A stretch of 64,000 bases of DNA, from the NCBI RefSeq assembly GCF_900111835.1, contig NZ_FOJP01000013.1, forward strand, positions 124,001 through 188,000, written 5' to 3'. The translations under genes were made by a program, and so were the position numbers. Shown here piece after piece: positions 25,122-34,341 of the stretch. How positions within the stretch are numbered: the stretch's first letter is position 1; each line of letters opens with the position of its first letter. Under the pieces are notes generated by a model that was given only the letters and a program-made list of their open reading frames with translations, made no database searches and was not told the origin of the DNA. The stretch comes from Metapseudomonas otitidis. Lineage in GTDB: Bacteria > Pseudomonadota > Gammaproteobacteria > Pseudomonadales > Pseudomonadaceae.

Positions 25122-26258
25122 TTACAGCGAACGGGCAATGATCTCCTTCATGATCTCGTTGGTGCCCGCATAGATGCGCTGCACGCGAGCATCCGCCCAG
25201 GCGCGAGCTACCGGGTACTCCCACATGAACCCATAGCCACCGTGCAGCTGCACGCACTCGTCCAGCACCTTGCACTGCAGGTCCGTACCCCAGTACTTGA
25301 GCATCGCGGCTGTCGGAACGTCGAGCTTGCGCTGCAGGTGCAGCTCCAGGCATCGGTCAACGAAGACCCGGCCGATCTGGATCTCGGTGGCCATCTCCGC
25401 CAGCTTGAAGCGGGTGTTCTGGAACTCCGCGATGGCCTTGCCGAACGCCTTGCGGTCGCGGGTGTAGTCGAGGGTCCACTTCAGCGCCGCCTCCGCCGAA
25501 GCCAGTGCCCCGATGCCCACCGTCAGGCGTTCCTGGGGCAGCTCCTGCATCAGGTAGGCGAAGCCCATGCCTGCCTGGCCCAGCAGGTTCTCCTTGGGCA
25601 CCCGGACGTCCTGGAAGAACAGCTCGGAGGTGTCCTGGGCCTTCATCCCCACCTTTTCCAGGCGCTTGCCCTTGGAAAAGCCGGGCGTATCCGCCTCCAC
25701 CAGGAACAGGCTGGTGCCCTTGGCCCCCGCCTTGGGATCGGTCTTGGCAACCACGATGACCAGATCGGCCAGGAACCCGTTGGTGATGAAGGTCTTGGAG
25801 CCGTTGATCACGTAGTAGTCGCCATCCAGCACCGCCGTGGTCTTCACCCCCTGCAGGTCGGACCCCGCCCCGGGCTCGGTCATGGCGATGGCCGTCACCA
25901 GTTCGCCGCTGACCAGGCGCGGCAGGTACTTCTCCTTCTGCTCCTCGCTGCCGTAATGAAGGATGTAGGGCGCCACGATGTCCGAATGCAACGAGAAGCC
26001 GATACCGGTGAGACCCAGGCGACCGATCTCCTCGATCACCACCGTGCTGTAGAGGAAGTCGGCCCCGACGCCGCCATAGGCCTCGGGAATGTGGGAGCAG
26101 AGCAGCCCCGCCTCCCCCGCCTTGTTCCACAAGGCCCGGTCCACGTGCCCATCCTTCTCCCACTGGTGATGGAAAGGCACGGCCTCCTCTTCGAGGAAAC
26201 GGCGCACGCTGTCACGGAAGAGTTCATGTTCGGGGCTGAAGAGCGTTCTGGGGATCAT
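25122..26258 (-). CDS. Acyl-CoA dehydrogenase family protein
   Basis: FAD-dependent enzyme that oxidises an acyl-CoA at the alpha-beta bond. The 378-residue protein has the N-terminal helical domain, the FAD/substrate motif [18 protein letters not shown], and the C-terminal [18 protein letters not shown] and [18 protein letters not shown] segments, the latter with the Glu expected as the catalytic base in short/medium/long-chain ACADs. The substrate cannot be read from sequence. It is divergent from a GlxA-type AraC regulator 140 bases away, its probable controller. Confidence 0.9.
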   Translation of the reverse strand: MIPRTLFSPEHELFRDSVRRFLEEEAVPFHHQWEKDGHVDRALWNKAGEAGLLCSHIPEAYGGVGADFLYSTVVIEEIGRLGLTGIGFSLHSDIVAPYILHYGSEEQKEKYLPRLVSGELVTAIAMTEPGAGSDLQGVKTTAVLDGDYYVINGSKTFITNGFLADLVIVVAKTDPKAGAKGTSLFLVEADTPGFSKGKRLEKVGMKAQDTSELFFQDVRVPKENLLGQAGMGFAYLMQELPQERLTVGIGALASAEAALKWTLDYTRDRKAFGKAIAEFQNTRFKLAEMATEIQIGRVFVDRCLELHLQRKLDVPTAAMLKYWGTDLQCKVLDECVQLHGGYGFMWEYPVARAWADARVQRIYAGTNEIMKEIIARSL

Positions 26259-26398
26259 CGCGTCACCTTCACGGGCAGTCGGTCGAAGAAGGCCCCGACT
26301 GTAGGACAGGCCTGCGCTGGCACACACTGGACACTTGCGACAAAAAATAAGACGATCCAGCCGCCTAATGACCGCTTTCCCCTAATAAGAACAAGACC

Positions 26399-27397
26399 AT
26401 GACCATTCAGCAGTCCCCCACCCTAAGGCGGGTGAGCATCCTCGCCACCGACGGCGTCTTCGCCTCCACCCTCATGCAGGCCAAGGACTTCTTCCACATG
26501 GCCAGCCTGCGCTACAGCAAGCTGCAGGGCCAGGGGCTGAGGCCCGCGTTCCAGATCAACTTGGTCAGCCCGGACGGGCAGCCGGTGCGCAGCTTCAGCG
26601 AAGTGACCATGCCGGTGGACGGCCCCCTGGATGCCGCCGACGTCATCATCCTCCCCGCGTTCTGGGACGACTTCGACGCCCAGTGCGCGCGCTACCCCCA
26701 GATACTGCCCTGGCTGCGCGAGCGGCACGGCGCCGGCAGCATGATCTGCGGCGAAGCGACCGGCGTGTTCTGGATGGCCCAGGCCGGGCTGCTGGACGGC
26801 AAGGAGGCGACCACCTACTGGCGCTTCTTCCGTGAGTTCGCCGAGCGCTTCCCCAAGGTCCAGCTCAACCAGGACAAGCACCTCTCCGACGCCGACAACC
26901 TCTATTGCGCCGGCGGCGTCACCTCCGCCTGCGACCTTTACATCTACATGATCGAGCGCTTCTGCGGCGCCTCCATCGCCCAGGCGGTCTCCCGCGACAT
27001 CCTCTACGAGGTCCAGCGCAGCTACTCGCCCGGGCGCATCGGCTTCGGCGGACAGAAGCTGCACCAGGACGTCACCATCCTGCAGATCCAACATTGGCTC
27101 GAGGAGCACTACGCCGACAAGTTCCGCTTCGAGGACGTGGCCCGGGATCACGGCATGAGCATCCGCAACTTCATGCGGCGCTTCCAGGCCGCCACCGGTG
27201 ACAAACCGCTGCACTACCTGCAACGGTTACGCATCGAAACAGCCAAGGGCCTGCTCTCCGCCACCCGCAAGAGCATCAAGACCATCAGCTACGAAGTGGG
27301 CTACGACGACGCCAGCTTCTTCGCCCGACTGTTCCGCCAGCACACGACCCTGTCGCCCAACCAGTACCGCCGGCAGTTCCAGCACAAAGGCGACTGA
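26399..27397 (+). CDS. GlxA-type AraC-family transcriptional regulator (DJ-1/PfpI sensor domain)
   Basis: The 332-residue protein joins an N-terminal DJ-1/PfpI-like domain (about 10-185, including VIILPAFWDDFDAQ and GSMICGEATGVFWMAQAGLLDG with the nucleophile-elbow Cys in MICGEATG) to a C-terminal pair of AraC helix-turn-helix motifs (about 225-328, FEDVARDHGMSIRNFMRRF and KTISYEVGYDDASFFARLFRQ). Family members such as GbdR, CdhR and ArgR sense quaternary amines or amino acids; the ligand here is unknown. The adjacent divergent acyl-CoA dehydrogenase is the most likely target. Confidence 0.92.
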   Translation: MTIQQSPTLRRVSILATDGVFASTLMQAKDFFHMASLRYSKLQGQGLRPAFQINLVSPDGQPVRSFSEVTMPVDGPLDAADVIILPAFWDDFDAQCARYPQILPWLRERHGAGSMICGEATGVFWMAQAGLLDGKEATTYWRFFREFAERFPKVQLNQDKHLSDADNLYCAGGVTSACDLYIYMIERFCGASIAQAVSRDILYEVQRSYSPGRIGFGGQKLHQDVTILQIQHWLEEHYADKFRFEDVARDHGMSIRNFMRRFQAATGDKPLHYLQRLRIETAKGLLSATRKSIKTISYEVGYDDASFFARLFRQHTTLSPNQYRRQFQHKGD

Positions 27398-27525
27398 CGC
27401 GGCCATCCCAAGGATGGGTTGGCCCCCGGGGTGAGCATCTTATGATCCGCGCCAGGCCCTAGCGGGCTCTCGACCCTTCGCCGCCCGAGGGCGGATGCGC
27501 AGAACAACAAGAAAGGTACTCTCCC

Positions 27526-28491
27526 ATGCGCCGCTACCTGCTCGCCCTGCTGGCCGCCGCCAGCCTTCATGCCACTGCCGACGACAGCTGGAAACCCTTC
27601 CCCTACGACCAGTCCGCCTACGACTATTCCGGCGACAAGCTGCGCCAGGCCTGGCCCCAGCTGACGCGTGGCTTCGGCCCCGACTACCCGTTCCCCGATG
27701 CCGACTGGGTGGTGACCATGGCCACTCAGAACCCCAAGGCACTGGAGATGACCGTAGCCGGCAACACCGGCTTCACCGGCAAGCCCGAGGAAGCAGAGGC
27801 CTACGCCGCGCGCCTGCAGGACGTCTGGCGACTGATGTTCCGTGGCGACTTCGAACAGGCGAAGAAGAAGGGCCTGGAACTGGGCGTGGGCGGCCAGGTG
27901 CCGGCGATGTTCGCCCAGGTGATCTACGCCATGTTCCTCGCCCCCGACCAGGCCGAGAAACACCGCCTGCTGGAGGAAGTCATCACGTACACCGACGAGG
28001 CCGGCGATCTGGTCCAGGCTGACACCGTGGCCCAGTTCGGCCGCGTCTACGCCAAGGCACGCCTGGGCGAGGAGCTGTCGGTGCCGGTGGTGCTCAAACG
28101 CGGCTACACCAGCCAGATCCCCGAGGAACTGGACGCCCTGCTGAAGAAGCAGCCTCGCCAGCCCTTCGCCCTCGCCCTGTATGGCGGCTATGAAGCCGGG
28201 GTGATCCGCAAGGTCGGCAAGCTGGTGGGCAAGATGACCTACGGGGTCAGCGCGGACAAGATGGAGCAGTACTTCACCCGCTCCTTCACCGCCAAGGACG
28301 ACCTGCCCATCGGCCACTACGAATACGCCAACGCCCTGGTCTACGTGTACGGCGAAGACGAGCAGGAAAAGGTGCTGGAACATCTGCGCAAGGCGGTGGC
28401 CATCAAGCCCATCAACGCCATGGAGGCGCTCGAAGTGGCCCACGCGCAGCAACTGCTCAAGCAATACGAGAAGGAAGTGGCCCAACGCTGA
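27526..28491 (+). CDS. Exported protein of unknown function
   Basis: The 321-residue product is not one I recognise as a named family. It starts with a clear Sec signal (MRRYLLALLAAASLHATA) and the mature part is soluble, rich in helices and in Lys/Glu, with WPQLTRGFGPDYPFPDADWV near the start and a TPR-like end (LEHLRKAVAIKPINAMEALEVAHAQQLLKQYEKEV). A periplasmic location is inferred. It is a single-gene unit with its own hairpin terminator; a gene of unknown function occupies the same place in P. aeruginosa (from memory). Confidence 0.85.
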   Translation: MRRYLLALLAAASLHATADDSWKPFPYDQSAYDYSGDKLRQAWPQLTRGFGPDYPFPDADWVVTMATQNPKALEMTVAGNTGFTGKPEEAEAYAARLQDVWRLMFRGDFEQAKKKGLELGVGGQVPAMFAQVIYAMFLAPDQAEKHRLLEEVITYTDEAGDLVQADTVAQFGRVYAKARLGEELSVPVVLKRGYTSQIPEELDALLKKQPRQPFALALYGGYEAGVIRKVGKLVGKMTYGVSADKMEQYFTRSFTAKDDLPIGHYEYANALVYVYGEDEQEKVLEHLRKAVAIKPINAMEALEVAHAQQLLKQYEKEVAQR

Positions 28492-28514
28492 GCGCGAAAG
28501 GCGGAAATGAAAGA

Positions 28515-28541
28515 AGGGCAGGTCCGAGACCTGCCCTTTTT
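28515..28541. terminator. Terminator between the exported protein gene and zapE
   Basis: Ten-base perfect stem (28515-28524 with 28528-28537), three-base loop and T5 on the plus strand. The convergent zapE ends at 28556, so the hairpin may serve both genes. Confidence 0.9.
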
Positions 28542-28555
28542 CATGCCTGCACGCC

Positions 28556-29650
28556 TCAGGGCTTGTGCGGGCGGGAGAGGAACTCGTGGGACTGCATCTC
28601 CAGCAGGCGGCTCAGGGTGCGCTGGAACTCGAAGTTCAGGCGGCCACCGCTGTAGAGGTCCTTCAGCTCCACCTCGGCGGAAATGATCAGCTTCACGTTG
28701 CGGTCGTAGAACTCGTCCACCAGGTTGATGAAGCGACGCGCCATGTCGTCCTTGGCCACCCCCATCTGCTCCACGTTGGCTAGGATGATCGCGTGGAAGA
28801 TCTTGCCCAGCTCGATGTAGTCGTTCTGGCTGCGCGGGCCATCGCACAGCTCGCGGAACTCGAACCAGGCGACGTCTTCGCAGACGCGCACGGCACGGAT
28901 CTCGCGGTTCTCCACCATCAGTATCTCGCCCTCCTGCGCATGGGTGCAGTCCGGCAGCAGGCTCTTGAAGCTGGCCTTCAGGCTGGCCTCGGAGGCCGGG
29001 CCCAGCGGCCAGTGGTAGAGCTCCGCCTGCTCCAGGGCACGCAGGCGGTAGTCCACGCCGCTGTCGACGTTGACGATCTCGGTGTGCTCCTTGAGCAGCG
29101 CAATGGCCGGCAGGAAGCGCGCGCGCTGCAGGCCGTCCTTGTAGAGGCCGTCCGGGACGATGTTGGAAGTGGCCACCAGCGAAACGCCGTTCTTGAACAG
29201 CTCTTCCAGCAGCGTGGCAAGGATCATCGCGTCGGTGATGTCGGAGACGAAGAACTCATCGAAGCAGATGACCCGGGCCTCATCGGCAAAGCGCTTGCCG
29301 ATGATGGTCAGCGGGTTCTTCTCGCCCTTGAGGGTCTTCATTTCCTCGTGGACGCGCTTCATGAAGCGGTGGAAGTGCGTGCGCATCTTCTGCTTGAAGG
29401 GCAGCGCATCGAAGAAGGTGTCCACCAGGTAGGTCTTGCCGCGGCCGACCCCACCCCAGAAGTAGAGGCCTTTCACCGGTCCCTGGCGTTTCTTGCCGAA
29501 CAGGCCGCCGAACAGCCCGGGCTTGGCTCGCTCATCGGCGATCAGATCGTCGTAGAGCCGCTGCAGATGACGCACGGCATTTTCCTGCGCCGCGTCGTGG
29601 AAGAAGTCCGGCCGCTTGAGGTCGGCCTGATAGCGCTCGAGGGGGGTCAT
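28556..29650 (-). CDS. zapE: Cell division ATPase ZapE (YhcM/AFG1 family)
   Basis: AFG1-type ATPase that in E. coli acts at the FtsZ ring during stress and low oxygen. The 364 residues have Walker A GGVGRGKTYLVD (about 74-85) and Walker B VICFDEFFVSD, followed by the family segments RHSLSRP-like C terminus. The ATG at 29650 gives the conserved MTPLERYQADL start; upstream in-frame sequence would pass through the trpS terminator. It is a separate unit from trpS. Confidence 0.94.
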   Translation of the reverse strand: MTPLERYQADLKRPDFFHDAAQENAVRHLQRLYDDLIADERAKPGLFGGLFGKKRQGPVKGLYFWGGVGRGKTYLVDTFFDALPFKQKMRTHFHRFMKRVHEEMKTLKGEKNPLTIIGKRFADEARVICFDEFFVSDITDAMILATLLEELFKNGVSLVATSNIVPDGLYKDGLQRARFLPAIALLKEHTEIVNVDSGVDYRLRALEQAELYHWPLGPASEASLKASFKSLLPDCTHAQEGEILMVENREIRAVRVCEDVAWFEFRELCDGPRSQNDYIELGKIFHAIILANVEQMGVAKDDMARRFINLVDEFYDRNVKLIISAEVELKDLYSGGRLNFEFQRTLSRLLEMQSHEFLSRPHKP

Positions 29651-29665
29651 GATCGATAGCAAGGC

Positions 29666-29704
29666 AAGGAAAAACGGGGCCGTCACTTTAGTGACGGCCC
29701 CGTT
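29666..29704 (-). terminator. Terminator after trpS
   Basis: A perfect 14-base stem (29673-29686 with 29691-29704, loop of four) followed on the minus strand by four T residues. It separates trpS from zapE. Confidence 0.92.
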
Positions 29705-29743
29705 GATTGGCAATCAGCCGGAATGCGGGCTTGCGCCGGGCAT

Positions 29744-31090
29744 TCAGTCTTGCGGTGCAAGCGCCTCGCGCAGCCGCTCGATGGCCTGCTTGCAGGCCTG
29801 AACGTCGGCGAAGGCCGGGCTCTGTGCCACGGCCGCACCGTCCAGCCACACCGCGAAGGCATTGCCGTCCACGCGAATATCCAAGGTCTCGCCGGCCTGC
29901 AGGCGCTTGGTCACCTGGCCGGCTGCCTTGCCGTCGGCAAAGGCGCTGGAGAGCAGCAGTTGCTCGCCCGCGGCATCCAGCAGGCGGAAGCGGAAGCTGC
30001 CGTCGTCCTCGCGGAAGCTGACGAAGCGCGCGCTCTTGGTCGCCTTCTTCTTGCCGCCTTCATTGCCCTGCACCGCGCTGCGGAAGGAACGCAGGCCGAC
30101 CGCTTCACGCAGTTCGTTGAGGAAGGGCGTCGCGGTCTTGCGGGCCTTGGCGGCACCGGCCAGGAGGATGTCCTCCAGATCCGCCGGGCGCTCGATCAGT
30201 GCGTGGTAACGCTCGCGGGCCTCGCCCAGCTCGTTGTCCAGCAACTGGAACAGGCGCTGCTTGGCCTCGCCCCAGGCCAGGCCGTCAAGCAGTTCGGCAC
30301 GGAACGCGGCCAGCTGCTCCGGCGTGGCGAAGGCCTGGTAGAGGGTGAACAGGTGAGCGCTGTCCGGGTCCTTCGGCTCGCCCGGCGCGCGGGAGTCGGT
30401 GACGATGCGGGCAATCGCATCCTTGAGCTGCTTGGCGCTGCCGAACAACGGGATGGTGTTGTCGTAGCTCTTGGACATCTTGCGACCATCGAGGCCGGGC
30501 AGCGTGGCCACCTCTTCCTCGATCACCGCCTCGGGCAGGGTGAACAGCTCGCGACCGGCGCCGAACAGGTGGTTGAAGCGCTGGCCGATGTCACGTGCCA
30601 TCTCCACGTGCTGGATCTGGTCGCGGCCGACCGGCACCTTGTGGGCGTTGAACATGAGGATGTCCGCCGCCATCAGCACCGGGTAGCTATACAGACCCAT
30701 GGTGACGCCGGCGTCCGGGTCTTCGCCGGCCTCGACGTTCTTGTCCACCGAGGCCTTGTAGGCATGGGCACGGTTCAGCAGGCCCTTGGCGCTGACGCAG
30801 GTGAGCAGCCAGGTGAGTTCGGGGATCTCGGGAATGTCGGACTGGCGGTAGAAAGTCGCCTTGTCGGTATCCAGCCCGCAGGCCAGCCAGGTGGCGGCGA
30901 TCTCCAGGCGGGAACGCTGGATGCGCGCGGGGTCGTCGCACTTGATCAGCGCATGGTAGTCGGCCAGGAAGTAGAACGAATCCACATCGCTGGCGCGGCT
31001 GGCGACGATGGCGGGACGGATGGCGCCGGCGTAGTTGCCCAGGTGGGGCGTGCCGGTGGTGGTGATACCGGTGAGGATACGAGTGGTCAT
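29744..31090 (-). CDS. trpS: Tryptophanyl-tRNA synthetase, long form
   Basis: Class I aminoacyl-tRNA synthetase charging tRNA-Trp. The HIGH-type motif TPHLGNY is at 14-20 and KMSKS at 204-208. At 448 residues it is about 110 longer than the E. coli enzyme: after the catalytic core comes a Lys-rich linker ([16 protein letters not shown]) and a small predicted beta domain ([20 protein letters not shown] and following). The ATG at 31090 gives the normal MTTRILTGI start. This long form is, from memory, the usual one in Pseudomonas. Confidence 0.95.
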   Translation of the reverse strand: MTTRILTGITTTGTPHLGNYAGAIRPAIVASRASDVDSFYFLADYHALIKCDDPARIQRSRLEIAATWLACGLDTDKATFYRQSDIPEIPELTWLLTCVSAKGLLNRAHAYKASVDKNVEAGEDPDAGVTMGLYSYPVLMAADILMFNAHKVPVGRDQIQHVEMARDIGQRFNHLFGAGRELFTLPEAVIEEEVATLPGLDGRKMSKSYDNTIPLFGSAKQLKDAIARIVTDSRAPGEPKDPDSAHLFTLYQAFATPEQLAAFRAELLDGLAWGEAKQRLFQLLDNELGEARERYHALIERPADLEDILLAGAAKARKTATPFLNELREAVGLRSFRSAVQGNEGGKKKATKSARFVSFREDDGSFRFRLLDAAGEQLLLSSAFADGKAAGQVTKRLQAGETLDIRVDGNAFAVWLDGAAVAQSPAFADVQACKQAIERLREALAPQD

Positions 31091-31119
31091 GGTTTTCGCT
31101 TGTCGGACTTCGTTCGGAA

Positions 31120-31749
31120 TCAGAGACGCGGCAGGACCAGGTCCTTCAGATCGGTCAGCTTGCCGTGGAAGAAGTGGCCGCATTCTGCCACTTTCAGCAA
31201 CTCGTGGGGGCGTGTCAGGCTCGCGCACCAGTCATACACCGCCTGGGGTGGAACCACCTCGTCGGCCTCGGGCTGGATCACCGTCAGCGCCGCGCGCTCG
31301 GGCAGCTCGGCCGGATCGGCAAGGCGCATCACCGCCGGGGCCACCATCACCAATCGAGGTACTTCGACACCCTCGCGTTCCAGCCGCCCTGCCAGGCTCG
31401 CCGCCACGAAACCGCCGAAGGAGAAGCCCAGCAGCGTCAACGGCTGGCTGGGATGCTGCTCGATGAACCAGCGGGCAGCCGCCTCGGCATCGTCCACCTC
31501 GCCGGTGATCATGTCGTGGCTGCCGGCGCTGGCGCCTACGCCCCGGTAGTTGAAGCGCAACGTGGCGTCGCCTGCATCACGCGCGGTGCGCTGGAGGGTG
31601 GAGACCACCTTGTTGAGCATGGTCCCGCCCTGCACGGGGTTCGGGTGGCAGATCAGCGCCAGCCCACGGGCGTCGGGCAGGTCGAGGTGAAGTGCCTCCA
31701 GCGACCCGCAAGGCCCCTGGAGCAGGATGGGATTTTCACGATTGGACAA
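31120..31749 (-). CDS. Alpha/beta hydrolase
   Basis: The protein has the nucleophile elbow GFSFGG, the oxyanion segment [19 protein letters not shown] and the late Asp and His ([22 protein letters not shown]), so the triad is complete. It resembles the YcjY/dienelactone-hydrolase-like small hydrolases (209 residues); substrate unknown. I chose the TTG at 31749, which has GGAG five bases upstream; another TTG at 31854 gives 244 residues with an unrelated N-terminal tail and no ribosome site. It lies 29 bases upstream of trpS on the same strand. Confidence 0.85.
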   Translation of the reverse strand: MSNRENPILLQGPCGSLEALHLDLPDARGLALICHPNPVQGGTMLNKVVSTLQRTARDAGDATLRFNYRGVGASAGSHDMITGEVDDAEAAARWFIEQHPSQPLTLLGFSFGGFVAASLAGRLEREGVEVPRLVMVAPAVMRLADPAELPERAALTVIQPEADEVVPPQAVYDWCASLTRPHELLKVAECGHFFHGKLTDLKDLVLPRL

Positions 31750-31877
31750 CGGGAACTCCGTGACCCCAGGCCGGGTCGACTCGTCTTGGTTAGGCACCAC
31801 ATAGGGCTTGCGTCGCGGTATACAGCGCAGATTCGAGCCGTTAACGTAAAGCAAAGCCGCTTATAGAGGAAGGACTC

Positions 31878-32318
31878 GTGGAACAGTCGCTCACGGCCTG
31901 GTTGTTACCGGCCCTCGCCCTGCTCGCCGGCATCGGCATCGGTTTCCTGGTGGCCCGCGTGCTGCCGGGCACCTCCCCCAATCGCACCCAGCGCCAGCTG
32001 GACGACCTGCAGGCCCGCTTCGACACCTACCAGAGCGAAGTGGTCACCCACTTCAACACCACCGCCAGCCTGGTCAAGAAACTCACCCAGAGCTATCAGG
32101 AGGTCCAGGAACACCTGTCCGAAGGCGCCAACCGCCTTGCCCTCGACGAGCTGACCCGCCAGCGCCTGCTGGCTGCCCTGCACGCCGACGACGCCCCCGG
32201 CACCCGCGAGCGCCTGACACCGCCGCGCAGCAACGAGGCGCCCAAGGACTACGCCCCGAAAGCTCCGGACTCACCCGGTACGCTGGACGAGAGCTTCGGC
32301 CTCAAGGGCAAGTACTGA
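31878..32318 (+). CDS. zapG: ZapG / YhcB family inner-membrane protein (DUF1043)
   Basis: Bitopic membrane protein linked in E. coli (YhcB) to cell division and envelope synthesis. The 146 residues have one N-terminal membrane helix (about 8-28, with GIGIGFLVAR), a coiled-coil part (RQLDDLQARFDTYQSEV and TASLVKKLTQSYQEVQEHL) and a disordered Pro-rich C terminus. The start is GTG with a strong GAGGAAGGA site. It is divergent from the hydrolase and followed by a terminator. Confidence 0.9.
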   Translation: MEQSLTAWLLPALALLAGIGIGFLVARVLPGTSPNRTQRQLDDLQARFDTYQSEVVTHFNTTASLVKKLTQSYQEVQEHLSEGANRLALDELTRQRLLAALHADDAPGTRERLTPPRSNEAPKDYAPKAPDSPGTLDESFGLKGKY

Positions 32319-32335
32319 TCCAACGCACCGCAAAC

Positions 32336-32363
32336 AGAAGGCCCCGCACATGCGGGGCCTTCT
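32336..32363 (+). terminator. Terminator after zapG
   Basis: A 13-base stem (32336-32348 with 32351-32363) built around GGCCCCGC, 18 bases after zapG. The T-run is short and interrupted (TTCTTC), so it may also act mainly as an RNA end-protecting hairpin. Confidence 0.8.
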
Positions 32364-32394
32364 TCATGGGGCAAAGCTCAACGCCCGCTCCAAA

Positions 32395-32424
32395 GAAAAT
32401 GCCCCGCCTGAGCGGGGCATTTTC
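32395..32424 (-). terminator. Terminator after cysNC
   Basis: A 13-base stem (32395-32407 with 32412-32424, four-base loop) with A/T flanks on both arms, 13 bases past the cysNC stop on the minus strand. Confidence 0.85.
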
Positions 32425-32436
32425 GTGGAGCGGCGC

Positions 32437-34329
32437 TTAGATCAGGCCGCGGCTGCGCAGCAGGTCGAGGACTGCCTTGGCCCCCTCCTCCACCGACAGG
32501 CTCTGGGTGTCGACCACCAGGTCGGCATTCAGCGGGATGTCGTAGGGGAAGGACTCGCCCGGGATGTTGTCCTGGCCGGCCGCGTAGAGTCCCTGGGGAT
32601 CACGCTCGCGGCATGCCTGCGGCGAGGCCTGCACGTAGACGGTGATCAGCCGCTCGGGACCGATGAGCGACTTGGCCTGCTCGCGGCCTTCGGCATCCGG
32701 CGCGACGAAGGCGGCCAGGGTGAGCAGGCCGGCTTCGTTGAACTGGCGCGCCACGTGGGCGGCGCGACGCCAGTTCTCGGTGCGGCCTGCACGATCCTGC
32801 GGTAGCCCCTTGTTCAGGTCGTGGCGCAGGTTCTGGCCATCCAGCACGTAGACGGCACGTCCCGCATCGAACAGCTTGCGTTCCACGGCATAGGCCAGGG
32901 TGCTCTTGCCCGCGCCGGAAAGGCCGGTGAACAGCACGGTGGCCGGCTGCTGGCCGAAGCGCGCGGCGCGCTCCTCGCTGCTGACGTGACCAAGGGGGTC
33001 ACGATGGCCCGCGCCGGACTGAGGCTCGGCGATGATCATGCCGGCGCCGACGGTGCCGTTGGTCAGGCGGTCGATGACGATGAAGGCACCGGTGGTGCGG
33101 TTCTGCTCGTAGCCATCGAGGGCGATGGGGGCGTCGAGGCTGACCTTGACCCGGGCAATCTCGTTCAGCTGCAGGCTGCTGGCAGCGGCCTGCTCCAGGG
33201 TATTCACGTCCACCTTGTGGGTGATGCTGGGGATGGAGCCCGGCACGTAGCTGGTGGCGCGCTTGATGTCGTACTTCTTGCCCGGGAGCATCGGCTCCTC
33301 GGACATCCACACCAGCATCGCGTCGAACGCATCGCTGACCAGCGGGCGATTGTCGGCATGCACCAGCATGTCGCCACGGGACACGTCGATCTCGTCTTCC
33401 AGGGTCAGGGTGATCGCCTGGCCCGGGCCGGCCTGCTCCAGCTCGCCTTCGAAGGTGACGATGGACTTGACACGGCTGCCCTTGCCCGACGGCAACGCCA
33501 CCACTTCGTCGCCCTTGTGCACCACACCACTGGCGAGGGTGCCGGAGAAGCCACGGAAGTTCAGGTTGGGGCGGTTCACGTACTGCACGGGGAAGCGCAT
33601 GTCATCGAGGTTGCGGTCGCCACTGATCTCGACGCTCTCGAGGATCTCCATCAGCGGCTGGCCGGTGTACCAGGGCGAACGCTCGCTGCGGTTGACCACG
33701 TTGTCGCCCTTCAGCGCCGACATCGGCACGAAGTGCAGGGAGCTGGGCTTGAGGCCGATGCGCTCGGCGAACTGCAGGTAGTCCGCCTTGATAGACTCGA
33801 ACACACCCTGGTCGAAGTCCTTGAGGTCCATCTTGTTGATCGCCACGACGATGTGGCGGATGCCCAGCAGGGACGCGATGTAGCTGTGGCGGCGGGTCTG
33901 GGTCTGCACGCCGTAGCGGGCATCCACCAGGATGATCGCCAGGTCGCAGGTGGAGGCCCCGGTGGCCATGTTGCGGGTGTACTGCTCGTGGCCGGGGGTG
34001 TCGGCGATGATGAACTTGCGCTTGGCGGTGCTGAAGTAGCGGTAGGCAACGTCGATGGTGATGCCCTGCTCGCGCTCGGCCTGGAGGCCATCCACCAGCA
34101 GGGCGAGGTCGACGTCGTCACCGGTGGTGCCGACCTTCTTGGAATCACGGGTGATGGCTTCGAGGTGGTCCTCGTAGATCATCTTGGAGTCATGCAGCAG
34201 GCGCCCGATCAGGGTGCTCTTGCCGTCGTCGACGTTGCCGCAGGTGAGGAAGCGCAGCAGTTCCTTGCGCTCGTGCTGGGCCAGGTAGGCGAGGATGTCC
34301 TGGCTGATCAGATCGGATTGGTGGCTCAT
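32437..34329 (-). CDS. cysNC: Bifunctional sulfate adenylyltransferase subunit 1 / adenylylsulfate kinase
   Basis: Fusion of the GTPase subunit of ATP sulfurylase (CysN) with an APS kinase domain (CysC), cytoplasmic sulfate activation. Of 630 residues, the N-terminal GTPase has GNVDDGKST (31-39), DTPGHEQY (110-117) and NKMD; beta domains follow to about 460; the kinase domain begins with GLSGAGKST (469-477). In the kinase part the usual DGDN is DGQN and the ISPHR-type segment is VAPDAEGRE, changes discussed under findings. It follows cysD after 12 bases. Confidence 0.95.
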   Translation of the reverse strand: MSHQSDLISQDILAYLAQHERKELLRFLTCGNVDDGKSTLIGRLLHDSKMIYEDHLEAITRDSKKVGTTGDDVDLALLVDGLQAEREQGITIDVAYRYFSTAKRKFIIADTPGHEQYTRNMATGASTCDLAIILVDARYGVQTQTRRHSYIASLLGIRHIVVAINKMDLKDFDQGVFESIKADYLQFAERIGLKPSSLHFVPMSALKGDNVVNRSERSPWYTGQPLMEILESVEISGDRNLDDMRFPVQYVNRPNLNFRGFSGTLASGVVHKGDEVVALPSGKGSRVKSIVTFEGELEQAGPGQAITLTLEDEIDVSRGDMLVHADNRPLVSDAFDAMLVWMSEEPMLPGKKYDIKRATSYVPGSIPSITHKVDVNTLEQAAASSLQLNEIARVKVSLDAPIALDGYEQNRTTGAFIVIDRLTNGTVGAGMIIAEPQSGAGHRDPLGHVSSEERAARFGQQPATVLFTGLSGAGKSTLAYAVERKLFDAGRAVYVLDGQNLRHDLNKGLPQDRAGRTENWRRAAHVARQFNEAGLLTLAAFVAPDAEGREQAKSLIGPERLITVYVQASPQACRERDPQGLYAAGQDNIPGESFPYDIPLNADLVVDTQSLSVEEGAKAVLDLLRSRGLI

Positions 34330-34341
34330 GGTGCGGAATCC

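Noticed and set aside
26320-26345. Possible sigma54 promoter (TGGCACAC ... TTGC) between the acyl-CoA dehydrogenase and the AraC regulator
   Set aside because: The GG and GC dinucleotides are 16 bases apart rather than the required ten.
31750-31854. Longer start for the alpha/beta hydrolase at 31854
   Set aside because: It would be a TTG without a ribosome site and adds 35 residues not resembling the hydrolase fold.
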